Below, piece by piece: positions 39,799-46,921 of a stretch of 46,921 bases of DNA. The number at the start of each line of letters is the position of its first letter. The first letter of the stretch is position 1. Origin of the DNA: Actinomycetaceae bacterium (lineage in GTDB: Bacteria; Actinomycetota; Actinomycetes; Actinomycetales; Actinomycetaceae). The translations under genes were made by a program, and so were the position numbers. Below the pieces are notes generated by a model. That model saw only the letters and a program-made list of their open reading frames with translations. It was not told where the DNA came from and searched no databases. The stretch is from NCBI GenBank assembly GCA_030532245.1, contig JAUNLN010000016.1:1-46921 (forward strand). Direction: 5' to 3'.

Positions 39799-42501
39799 AT
39801 GGTCAAGTACGTCTACGATTTTTCCGAAGGCGACAAGGACATGAGGGATCTGCTTGGTGGCAAGGGTGCAAACCTTGCTGAGATGACCAAGCTCGGACTT
39901 CCGGTTCCTCCTGGATTCACGATTACCACGGACGCATGCCGTGAGTACATGAAGCTTGGAGGCGTTCCTGAGGAGTTGGCTCCGGAGGTAACGGAGCGCC
40001 TCGCGGCCGTTGAGGAAAAGATGGGTCGCAAGCTGGGTGATCCTAGCAACCCGCTACTCGTGTCGGTACGTTCCGGTGCTAAGTTCTCGATGCCCGGCAT
40101 GATGGACACGGTGTTGAACATCGGTCTTAACGATGAGTCCGTTGAGGGTCTTGCTAAGGTTTCCGGCAATGAGCGTTTTGCTTGGGATTCGTACCGTCGT
40201 CTCGTGCAGATGTTCGGCGACACGGTTCTTGGCATTGAAGGTGCCCTGTTCGCGGACGCGCTGGATGGCATGAAGGAAGACCGCGGCGTTAAGTTCGACC
40301 ACGAGCTCACCGCTGAGGATCTTAAGGAACTGGTTGTGCAGTTCAAGGAGATCACGAAGGAGGCTGCTGGCCGCGAGTTCCCGCAGGATCCGCGCGAGCA
40401 GCTTGATCTTGGCATTGAGGCCGTGTTCCTGTCGTGGAACACCGAGCGCGCGAAGATTTACCGTCGTCGCGAGCGTATTTCTGATGATCTTGGTACTGCC
40501 GTTAACGTCCAGACGATGGTGTTTGGCAACATGGGCGAGGATTCCGGCACGGGCGTTTGCTTCACGCGCGACCCTTCCACGGGTCACGCTGGCGTGTACG
40601 GCGACTTGCTGATGAACGCTCAGGGTGAGGACGTTGTTGCGGGTATTCGTAACACGGAGCCGCTGGTTCAGCTTGAGACGCACGACAAGAAGTCGTACGA
40701 CGAGCTTCTTGCGATCATGGACAAGCTGGAGAAGCACTACCGCGACCTTTGTGACATTGAGTTCACGATTGAGCGCGGCAAGCTGTGGATGCTTCAGACG
40801 CGTGTTGGTAAGCGTACGGCTGCTGCGGCGTTCCGCGTTGCAACCCAGCTTGTCGATGAGGGCCTGATTGACATGGATGAGGCTCTGACCCGCGTAACGG
40901 GCAACCAGCTGACTCAGCTCATGTTCCCGCAGTTCGACGCGAAGGCTCACAAGACGCTGGTTACGCGCGGTATGGCTGCATCCCCGGGTGCTGCTGTGGG
41001 CGAGATTGTGTTCAACAACCAGGAGGCCGAGGTTGCTGCTGCGGAGGGCCGCAAGGTTATTCTCGTTCGCCGTGAGACCAACCCGGATGACCTGCCGGGC
41101 ATGGTTGCCGCTGAAGGTGTTCTGACCGCTCGCGGTGGCAAGACTTCGCACGCTGCTGTGGTTGCTCGCGGTATGGGTAAGACCGCTGTTGTTGGCGCTG
41201 AAGAGCTGGAGATCCACGAGAACGGCAAGTTCATCAAGGTGGGCGACATGCTGCTCGAGGGCGGCGAGACTATCGCTATTGACGGCTCGACCGGTGAGGT
41301 TTTCCTCGGCAACGTTGCGGTTACGGATTCGGCCGTAACCACGTACCTTGCTGATGGTCTTGAGGCTGGTCGTGTGGCGGCTGGCGCCGGCGAGAGGCGC
41401 GCTGACCTGATCGAGTCGGTGGGCCGCATCCTCACGCACGCTGACGAGAAGCGCCGCCTCGATGTTCGCGCTAACGCTGACACGCCGGGCGATGCTTCGC
41501 GCGCAGTTAGCTTCGGCGCTCAGGGTATTGGCCTTTGCCGTACCGAGCACATGTTCCTTGGCGATCGCCGCACGCTCGTTGAGCGCGTGATCCTCTCTGA
41601 GCCGGGTTCGATTAACCGTGAGGAGTCGCTCGCTAAGCTTCAGGAGCTCCAGTTCGCTGACTTCGTTGACATGCTTCGCGTAATGGACGGCAAGGAGATG
41701 ACGGTTCGCCTCATCGACCCGCCGCTACACGAGTTCCTCCCGGATCTTACGAAGCTTGAGGTCAAGGTTGCTGTTGCCCAGGCTAAGGGTGAGAACGTTC
41801 CGGCTACCGAGCTGAAGATGCTTGAGGCTGTTCGCCGCATGCACGAGTCCAACCCGATGCTTGGTACCCGCGGTGTTCGCCTCGGTATCCTGCTTCCGGG
41901 CCTGTTCGCGATCCAGATTCGCGCACTCGTTCGCGCAACGCTGCAGCTGAAGAAGGAGGGCCTGGATCCCCGTCCGGAGATCATGGTTCCGCTCGTTGGC
42001 TCCGTTCGCGAGCTGCGCATGATTCGCGCTGAGGCTGAGGGCCTGATCCGTGAGGAGATTGAGGCTGCTGGTGTTGAGCACGACTTCCCGATTGGCTGCA
42101 TGGTGGAGCTTCCGCGCGCTGCTGTGACTGCTGAGGATCTTGCTCGCGAGGCTGACTTCTTCTCGTTCGGCACGAACGACCTTACGCAGACCACGTGGGG
42201 CTTCTCTCGTGACGACGTTGAGGGCACGATCTTCCCGACCTACATCGAGGAGTCTGTATTCGGCGTTTCTCCGTTCGAGACGATCGACCAGCACGGTGTT
42301 GGCCGCATCGTTGAGATCGGTGCGCAGGGTGGCCGCTCGACGAAGCCGGACTTGAAGCTGGGTGTTTGTGGTGAGCACGGTGGCGATCCGGAGTCGGTCC
42401 ACTTCTTCCACAAGACTGGCTTGAACTACGTTTCTTGCTCGCCGTTCCGCGTTCCGGTTGCTCGTCTCGAGGCTGGCCGCGCAGCGGTAATGGAAGGCTA
42501 A
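39799..42501 (+). CDS. ppdK: Pyruvate, phosphate dikinase
   Basis: Interconverts pyruvate, ATP and phosphate with PEP, AMP and pyrophosphate; 900 residues. The N-terminal ATP-grasp domain begins VKYVYDFSEGD and LLGGKGANLAEM; the phosphohistidine domain has GGKTSHAAVVARGMG with His451 as phosphate carrier and the adjacent Thr449 as regulatory site in relatives; the C-terminal PEP barrel ends with LGVCGEHGGDPESVHFF. ATG at 39799 follows AAGAGG by 7 bases; a GTG at 39736 is in frame but lacks a ribosome site. It is flanked by terminators, hence monocistronic. Useful for glycolytic flux with pyrophosphate in fermentative bacteria. Confidence 0.96.
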   Translation: MVKYVYDFSEGDKDMRDLLGGKGANLAEMTKLGLPVPPGFTITTDACREYMKLGGVPEELAPEVTERLAAVEEKMGRKLGDPSNPLLVSVRSGAKFSMPGMMDTVLNIGLNDESVEGLAKVSGNERFAWDSYRRLVQMFGDTVLGIEGALFADALDGMKEDRGVKFDHELTAEDLKELVVQFKEITKEAAGREFPQDPREQLDLGIEAVFLSWNTERAKIYRRRERISDDLGTAVNVQTMVFGNMGEDSGTGVCFTRDPSTGHAGVYGDLLMNAQGEDVVAGIRNTEPLVQLETHDKKSYDELLAIMDKLEKHYRDLCDIEFTIERGKLWMLQTRVGKRTAAAAFRVATQLVDEGLIDMDEALTRVTGNQLTQLMFPQFDAKAHKTLVTRGMAASPGAAVGEIVFNNQEAEVAAAEGRKVILVRRETNPDDLPGMVAAEGVLTARGGKTSHAAVVARGMGKTAVVGAEELEIHENGKFIKVGDMLLEGGETIAIDGSTGEVFLGNVAVTDSAVTTYLADGLEAGRVAAGAGERRADLIESVGRILTHADEKRRLDVRANADTPGDASRAVSFGAQGIGLCRTEHMFLGDRRTLVERVILSEPGSINREESLAKLQELQFADFVDMLRVMDGKEMTVRLIDPPLHEFLPDLTKLEVKVAVAQAKGENVPATELKMLEAVRRMHESNPMLGTRGVRLGILLPGLFAIQIRALVRATLQLKKEGLDPRPEIMVPLVGSVRELRMIRAEAEGLIREEIEAAGVEHDFPIGCMVELPRAAVTAEDLAREADFFSFGTNDLTQTTWGFSRDDVEGTIFPTYIEESVFGVSPFETIDQHGVGRIVEIGAQGGRSTKPDLKLGVCGEHGGDPESVHFFHKTGLNYVSCSPFRVPVARLEAGRAAVMEG

Positions 42502-42515
42502 TAGACGCTAGCTGT

Positions 42516-42556
42516 AAGGGGCTGGGCTGGAGTAACTCCGGCCCAGCCCCTTATTT
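42516..42556 (+). terminator. Strong intrinsic terminator after ppdK
   Basis: AAGGGGCTGGGC / GCCCAGCCCCTT 12-bp stem, extended inward by GGAG-TAA-CTCC, followed by ATTTAT. It lies 14 bases after the stop. Confidence 0.9.
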
Positions 42557-42728
42557 ATGCAACGCTAATGTTTCGAAAATGTGATACATTAAGAACTGTC
42601 GGTGTTGCGTAATTCGGGTGGCTTGACGGGCGTATTTTTCTTCGCACCCCCTAGTTTTCCCTTTATTTGCGGGGTTTTGTTGGCGACAGTCAAGAAAGCC
42701 CCTCGAATTAGGAAAGGGTCATTGCAAG

Positions 42729-42747
42729 TAAGGTATGCCTTATCTAA
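42729..42747 (+). promoter_or_regulatory. DtxR/IdeR-like iron box ahead of feoA
   Basis: TAAGGTATGCCTTATCTAA matches the 19-bp consensus TTAGGTTAGGCTAACCTAA at 13 positions, with an internal TAAGG-TATG-CCTTA palindrome. It ends 10 bases before the feoA start. Binding of an iron-loaded DtxR-type repressor here would shut off ferrous iron uptake when iron is plentiful. Confidence 0.7.
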
Positions 42748-42757
42748 GGTGGTTGGC

Positions 42758-42982
42758 GTGAAACTTTCTGAATGCAAACGCGGTGATCGCGGTCACCTGC
42801 GTAACGTTGAAATCCAACCGTGCTACCAGCTCCGCGTTCAAGAACTGGGTTTGCGCTCCGGCGCACAGTTCGTGGTTACGAACAGGGCGGCGTTTGGCGG
42901 GGTGGTTCTAAACGTAGGGGGTGCGCGCGTCGCCGTTGATGCCCGTTCCTCCAAGCTGATCGACGTGGAGGTCGCGAAGTGA
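42758..42982 (+). CDS. feoA: Ferrous iron transport protein A
   Basis: Small SH3-like cytoplasmic partner of FeoB, 74 residues. The start MKLSECKRGDRG and VQELGLRSGAQFVV follow the family pattern of an opening strand followed by a glycine-rich turn. I chose GTG at 42758 because AAGGTGG lies 5 bases upstream and the longer frame (from 42602) would cross the iron box. The stop overlaps the feoB start by 4 bp (GTGA). Confidence 0.88.
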   Translation: MKLSECKRGDRGHLRNVEIQPCYQLRVQELGLRSGAQFVVTNRAAFGGVVLNVGGARVAVDARSSKLIDVEVAK

Positions 42983-45204
42983 GCTGCCCGCACTGTTCCC
43001 CGAGGGAACCTCAAGACTGCGACAACCCGAATGCGCGCGTATTCATAGATGCAAGGTCGCTTACTGCGCGCGGGCGCGAAACCGTGGTTCTGGTAGGAAA
43101 TCCAAACGTCGGTAAATCCACTCTTTTCAACGCGGTCACGGGGTCGCACCAGGCGGTCGTGAACGCTCCCGGTACTACGGTCGAGGTGATGCAAGGGCGC
43201 TCAACACGCCTTGGCGTGCGGGTTTTGGACCTGCCGGGCACGTACTCTCTCGTTGCTAACTCGCCAGACGAGCAGGTCGTCGTTGACACGCTCGCAGGCG
43301 TCCCAGGTTCTGCTACCGACAGGTCTAAGGGTCACTCGATTGATCTTGTAATAGTTGTGCTTGACGCCTCCGCAATGACGCGCTCGCTATACCTCCTCGG
43401 CCAGGTTGCCCAGACGGGTCGCCCAATCGTCGCCGTTATAAGCATGGTTGATGTTGTCGAGCATGAGGGTGAGGTTGTGGATGCCGCCTCCTTGTCGACC
43501 ACGCTCGGTATTCCCGTGCTGGCGGCTGATGCTCGCACGCGTGAGGGCGTGCAGGCGATTGAGGATCTGATTCGTACGGGCCTGATTTCGCGCCCACGCG
43601 TGAAGTCGGTGGTGCCCGACCCGACGGCTCCGGGCTACAACCAGCTTGCCGCGCAGGCGGCGCTCGAGCAGATTAAAAACGCGAAGGGCCAGCAAATCCT
43701 CGGCATCGGCGAGGGGGTTCCGGCTGCCTCGTCGGTGGACTGCGGCTGTTCGACTGCGGAAAATCTTCCCTCGGGAGACGCGATTGACTCGTCGGCGGAG
43801 GCCGTGCGAGCCGCAGAAACTTCAGAGTTTGACCGCGCGGCGAAACTGTTTGAATGGGTCGAACAGGTGGAGAAAGACGCGGGCCGAAGCAAGGAGGCGT
43901 CGAAGAAACCGTCGCGTTCGGATCGTATCGACTCGCTCCTGCTGCATCCGGTGGTTGGTATTCCCGTGTTTTTCGCGGTCATGTGGCTCTTGTTCCAGAT
44001 CGCAACCAACTGGACTGCGCCCGTGCAGGAGTTCTTCGACGGCCTGTTTTCTAGTACTGAGGAGGGTGCCTTCTCGCTCGCAAACGGGCTCACGTGGGTG
44101 ATCGAGTCGGTGGGGCTTGGTAGCACGTGGGTCGAGTCGCTCCTCGTGAATGGCCTTGCGGTGGGGCTCGGCGTGGTTGCCTCATTCTTCCCGCTGATGT
44201 TCATCATTTTCCTTGCGATCGCGATTTTGGAAGATTCGGGTTACATGGCGCGAGCCGCGTTCCTGGGGGATCGCGTGATGCGCATGATCGGGTTGGATGG
44301 GCGCGTGATTTTGCCGCTGATTATGGGCTTTGGTTGTAACCTGCCTGCGCTTGCGGCGACTCGCACGCTACCGAATGCGAGGCAGCGGCTCGTAACTACG
44401 CTGATTATTCCGTACACGTCGTGTGCTGCGCGGCTCACGATTTACCTGATGATTGCGCGTATTTTCTTTGGGGAGTCGGCGGGTAACGTCGTGTTCCTCA
44501 TGTACGTGCTGTCGCTTGTGATGGTTGTGCTTGGCGCGCTCGTGTTGAAGCCGTTCATCACGAAGGGGGAGTCGCGTGCTCCGCTGATGTTGATTTTGCC
44601 GGCGTATCAGATGCCGCGTGTTTTCGTGATTTTGCAGAATACGTGGAATCGCGCGTGGTCGTTTGTGAAGGGCGCGGGCGAGATCATTGTTGTGATGACG
44701 CTGGTCGTGTGGCTGATGGGTTCCGTGCCGGTCGTGTCGGGTTACAGTTTCGCGGATGAGGAACTGCCGATGGAGGATTCGATTTACGGGGCGACTGCGC
44801 AGGCGTTGGAGCCGATTTTTAAGCCGACTGGTTTTGGCGATTGGCATATGACGGGCGCGCTGATGACGGGGTTTGTGGCGAAGGAGACGGTGATTTCGTC
44901 GATCGTCACGTCGTATAACCTCGGCGAGGAGGCGGCTGGTAACGCGGAGGATGGCGGTGAGGATTTGGGTTCGTTGCCGGAGCTTGTGACTGCCACGTTT
45001 GAGCGTACGGCTGGTGAGCATGCGGCGCTCGCTGCGTTTGCGTTCCTCGTGTTTGTGCTCACGTATACGCCGTGTTTGGCGACGGTTGCGGAGCAGAAGC
45101 GGCAGATTGGTTGGCGTTGGACGCTTGGCGCGATGGGCGTGCAGCTCACGTCGGCTTGGGTGCTCGCGGTGGTTATTTTCCAGGTTGGGAAGCTTTTCCT
45201 ATGA
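42979..45204 (+). CDS. feoB: Ferrous iron transport GTPase/permease FeoB
   Basis: Fe(II) importer of 741 residues with an N-terminal G domain and C-terminal membrane region of about eight spans. G1 is GNPNVGKS (41-47 within it), G3 is DLPGTYS. The G4 segment reads SMVD (155-158) where E. coli has NMLD, so the guanine-contacting Asn is replaced. Two Cys-containing stretches are unusual: CPHC near the N-terminus (Cys3, Cys6, Cys14) and DCGC in the linker between the G and membrane domains. Gate motifs with conserved Cys (FGCNLPALAATRTLP, IPYTSCAARLTIY, TYTPCLATVA) are present. GTG start overlaps feoA; the stop overlaps feoC (ATGA). Confidence 0.96.
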   Translation: MSCPHCSPREPQDCDNPNARVFIDARSLTARGRETVVLVGNPNVGKSTLFNAVTGSHQAVVNAPGTTVEVMQGRSTRLGVRVLDLPGTYSLVANSPDEQVVVDTLAGVPGSATDRSKGHSIDLVIVVLDASAMTRSLYLLGQVAQTGRPIVAVISMVDVVEHEGEVVDAASLSTTLGIPVLAADARTREGVQAIEDLIRTGLISRPRVKSVVPDPTAPGYNQLAAQAALEQIKNAKGQQILGIGEGVPAASSVDCGCSTAENLPSGDAIDSSAEAVRAAETSEFDRAAKLFEWVEQVEKDAGRSKEASKKPSRSDRIDSLLLHPVVGIPVFFAVMWLLFQIATNWTAPVQEFFDGLFSSTEEGAFSLANGLTWVIESVGLGSTWVESLLVNGLAVGLGVVASFFPLMFIIFLAIAILEDSGYMARAAFLGDRVMRMIGLDGRVILPLIMGFGCNLPALAATRTLPNARQRLVTTLIIPYTSCAARLTIYLMIARIFFGESAGNVVFLMYVLSLVMVVLGALVLKPFITKGESRAPLMLILPAYQMPRVFVILQNTWNRAWSFVKGAGEIIVVMTLVVWLMGSVPVVSGYSFADEELPMEDSIYGATAQALEPIFKPTGFGDWHMTGALMTGFVAKETVISSIVTSYNLGEEAAGNAEDGGEDLGSLPELVTATFERTAGEHAALAAFAFLVFVLTYTPCLATVAEQKRQIGWRWTLGAMGVQLTSAWVLAVVIFQVGKLFL

Positions 45205-45443
45205 GTACGAAGCCTCCGCTCTATCGTTTGATTGGCGAGTTGCAGGCCGGCTCGACGCTTGAGTCGGCGGCCAGTCGCGCGGGTTTGCGTCTTGAGATTG
45301 CTGAGGTGATGGTTGATCACTTGAGGCGTTCTGGCAAGCTGGATAGTGCGGGGTCGCTGTGCGCGTCGGGTTTGGGGGCTTGCGGTACGGGCACGTCGGA
45401 TCAGGTGAAGATCCACTGCGCCGGTTGCCCGCTAAGCAGGTAG
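45201..45443 (+). CDS. feoC: FeoC-like winged-helix protein with C-terminal cysteines
   Basis: 80-residue partner of the Feo system. The first 50 residues form a likely winged helix (LIGELQAGSTLESAASRAGL, VMVDHLRRSGKLD). The tail has four cysteines in the order C-x7-C-x11-C-x2-C, the arrangement expected for a small iron-sulfur cluster or metal site as proposed for other FeoC proteins. The ATG overlaps the feoB stop by 4 bp; the longer open frame from 45072 only overlaps feoB. Assignment to FeoC rests on position plus fold and Cys pattern. Confidence 0.82.
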   Translation: MSTKPPLYRLIGELQAGSTLESAASRAGLRLEIAEVMVDHLRRSGKLDSAGSLCASGLGACGTGTSDQVKIHCAGCPLSR

Positions 45444-45483
45444 GAATGCCTCCCGTCTAGGCTGCCGTTCGCACTCGCGCGTA

Positions 45484-46776
45484 CTAGTTTTGCGGTAGCG
45501 CGGGCACTTGCCTCACTGGTTTGCTGGCTCGCGTGTCGAACTGGGTGGAGGCTAGAGCGCGTTCCTTGAGGGTGACCAGGTCGAGGATGTCGTGCGCGAT
45601 GTAGGCAGTGGTTCCGCGCGAGATTTTGCGCGTGGAGAGGATGCCCGCCTCGTGGAGCTGAGTTAGTGCCTCACTCGCATTTTGTGCTGAGAGGTTGTAA
45701 ATCTGCTGTGCGGTTTTGGCCGTCAAAACGGGTGTTCCGGGCAGTCTGCTAAGGATTCGGGCAACGCCGGAGTTAGACCGGAGCGCTCGCGTGAAGCCTT
45801 TTGAGGCGCGGTATTCGTCGAGTTTTTGGTTCCATTCCTCCTGCAGTTCGATGATGCTGCCGCGAAACTCTTCGGCCTGCGTTACCGCTCGGTCTACCGC
45901 TTGGGTGAAAAGGTGTATCCAGTCTCGGATGCGGGAGGCGTTTTCAGGCGCGTTTGGATCGCCCTCGAAACGTGTGGCGCTGAGGGCTTCGACGTAGGTT
46001 TCTTTAAATGTTGCAAGTATGAGGCTGACCGGCAGGATTTGGCTGGGGGTGAGGCCGCGCCTCGTGAGGACGGTGTGGATAAGGGCGCGGCCTACGCGTC
46101 CGTTGCCGTCTGTGAACGGGTGGATTGATTCGAACTGCGCGTGGATGAGCGCAGCTTGGATTAGGGAGCTGTGCGTGGCGCCGTTCAGGTATTCGAGGAG
46201 GTCTTCGAGCAGGCTGGGGACGAGGTGTGGTGCGGGTGGAACGTAGTCGGCGTCTAGGGGGTGGCTGTTCGAGGTGCCGATCCAGTTTTGGACGCCGCGT
46301 ATTCCTGCGGAGGAGGTGTCGTCTCCAAGGAGGGCGGTTTGGAGGGCTTCGAGGTCGGCGGAGGTGACTTTCTCGGCTTGGGCTAGGCGTTTTGAAGCTT
46401 CGCTGACGACTGTCATGTTGCGTGCCACGAGCCGCGCGGCTTCGGAGATGCCGCGGATGTCTTCAGCTTCCCCGATTTCTGCAAGCGCAATCTGTTTGGC
46501 GGCGGGGACAATGCCTTCGATTTGTGATGAGGCGATGGCTTCGGAGCGGAGGAGGAATCTTGATAGGTCTCGAAGTTCGGTGGCGCCGTCTGCGTCGATT
46601 AGTTGCCTCACGCGGCGTTCGGTTTGGGCGATGTAGGAGCTTAGTTCGGGGTCGATTTTGATTTGGAGGTCCGCTAGGCGGTCTGGGGTGTAGTAGTAAT
46701 AGATGCCGCCCTGCTGGTTGGCGCGGCCGGGCAGGCTGAGGTTCGGCTCCCACTTAGCGGCTGTCAAAGTACCCAT
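45484..46776 (-). CDS. Fic-family AMPylase with N-terminal autoinhibitory motif and C-terminal winged helix
   Basis: Protein of 430 residues that likely transfers AMP from ATP to a target side chain. The Fic motif HPFTDGNGRVGR occupies 219-230 with catalytic His219. The inhibitory-helix motif SSQIEG (83-88; Glu87 blocks ATP) is N-terminal, the class II arrangement. A Fic_N domain precedes it and a helical region plus winged helix (LTAKTAQQIYNLSAQNASEA) follow, suggesting DNA binding and perhaps autoregulation. GGGGTG precedes the ATG by four bases. The gene converges on feoC (40 bp gap). A periodic 40-bp array sits at its promoter. No separate antitoxin gene is seen in this window. Confidence 0.9.
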   Translation of the reverse strand: MGTLTAAKWEPNLSLPGRANQQGGIYYYYTPDRLADLQIKIDPELSSYIAQTERRVRQLIDADGATELRDLSRFLLRSEAIASSQIEGIVPAAKQIALAEIGEAEDIRGISEAARLVARNMTVVSEASKRLAQAEKVTSADLEALQTALLGDDTSSAGIRGVQNWIGTSNSHPLDADYVPPAPHLVPSLLEDLLEYLNGATHSSLIQAALIHAQFESIHPFTDGNGRVGRALIHTVLTRRGLTPSQILPVSLILATFKETYVEALSATRFEGDPNAPENASRIRDWIHLFTQAVDRAVTQAEEFRGSIIELQEEWNQKLDEYRASKGFTRALRSNSGVARILSRLPGTPVLTAKTAQQIYNLSAQNASEALTQLHEAGILSTRKISRGTTAYIAHDILDLVTLKERALASTQFDTRASKPVRQVPALPQN

Positions 46777-46786
46777 GGTTCACCCC

Positions 46787-46921
46787 TTTAAGAGTTAAAC
46801 ATGACCAGACTGTAAAACTATTCATGTTTAACAGTTATCTATGAAAGGTTACGCCAGGTTATCACCTTTAACGCTTATCCATGAATAGATTTCCGAAGTT
46901 GTCACCTTTAACCTCTATCCG
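46787..46921. repeat. Tandem array with 40-bp period at the Fic promoter, cut by the window edge
   Basis: TTTAA recurs at exactly 46787, 46827, 46867 and 46907. After it the repeats share TTA(T)C and ATGA(A) at fixed offsets; units 2 and 3 read TTTAACNNTTATCYATGAA and are each preceded by TCACC or similar. Spacers differ. The last unit is truncated by the edge. The conserved block is about 19 bases, too short for a CRISPR repeat. Confidence 0.7.
46794..46832. promoter_or_regulatory. Inverted repeat within the Fic promoter array
   Basis: GTTAAACATGA (46794-46804) and its exact reverse complement TCATGTTTAAC (46822-46832), 17 bases apart, starting 17 bases upstream of the Fic ATG. Likely site of a dimeric regulator. 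Confidence 0.5.

Noticed and set aside
46787-46921. CRISPR array at the right edge
   Set aside because: The conserved part is about 19 bases and imperfect, the period is 40, and no cas gene is near.

Overview
The window looks like chromosomal DNA of a host-associated actinobacterium, most likely of the Actinomycetaceae (Actinomyces / Arcanobacterium / Trueperella kind). This placement is inferred from the gene content: a sortase-anchored VWA adhesin with a DUF5979-like repeat, a MutT1-type NUDIX plus histidine-phosphatase protein near ppk1, a FABP-like protein followed by ygfZ and dtd, ClpC with a UVR domain, pyruvate phosphate dikinase, and an actinobacterial-style FeoABC. GC content is moderate to high by eye. 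No rRNA, tRNA, insertion sequence, integrase or canonical CRISPR array was seen.

Layout, left to right. (1) 0.17-6.57 kb, minus strand: a sugar-uptake and hydrolysis operon running GH2 glycosidase, two MalF/MalG-type permeases, a binding lipoprotein and a LacI regulator, with two LacI-type operator palindromes at its head. (2) 6.8-11.2 kb: an unknown acidic-tailed membrane protein, divergent from an unknown soluble protein and polyphosphate kinase ppk1. (3) 11.3-14.5 kb: a four-gene OpuC-like osmolyte ABC importer. (4) 14.85-17.4 kb: an Nramp manganese transporter and the MutT1-like protein. (5) 17.5-23.6 kb: two phosphate uptake systems facing each other, pstSCAB on plus, and a DUF47 regulator, Pit transporter and septum-formation-type lipoprotein on minus. 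(6) 23.9-29.4 kb: an Lrp/AsnC regulator, then an L-rhamnose catabolic cluster (LacI regulator divergent from rhaI-rhaB-rhaD) with matching operators. (7) 29.6-33.2 kb: the LPXTG adhesin and a zinc alcohol dehydrogenase in a poorly conserved, partly AT-rich stretch. (8) 33.5-39.6 kb: a membrane protein, a translationally coupled FABP-like/ygfZ/dtd operon, and clpC. (9) 39.8-45.4 kb: ppdk, then feoA-feoB-feoC behind a DtxR/IdeR-like iron box. (10) 45.5 kb to the edge: a Fic-family AMPylase whose promoter carries an array with an exact 40-bp period that runs off the window.

How the genes fit together. Much of the window concerns phosphate and energy balance: Pst and Pit bring phosphate in, Ppk1 stores it as polyphosphate, and PPDK interconverts pyruvate and PEP using pyrophosphate. 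The remainder is host-niche equipment: two LacI-controlled sugar systems, Mn and Fe(II) uptake, osmoprotection and a surface adhesin.

Strongest leads. No multi-gene system here is clearly new. The least explained items are the 40-bp periodic array at the Fic gene, an 87-nt multi-stem inverted-repeat element at 33276-33362 with a hairpin-rich leader after it, the pair of operators heading the uncharacterised GH2 operon, and the two unknown proteins beside ppk1. Gene starts were moved from the longest open frame where a ribosome site, gene overlap or family alignment supported it; each entry says so.
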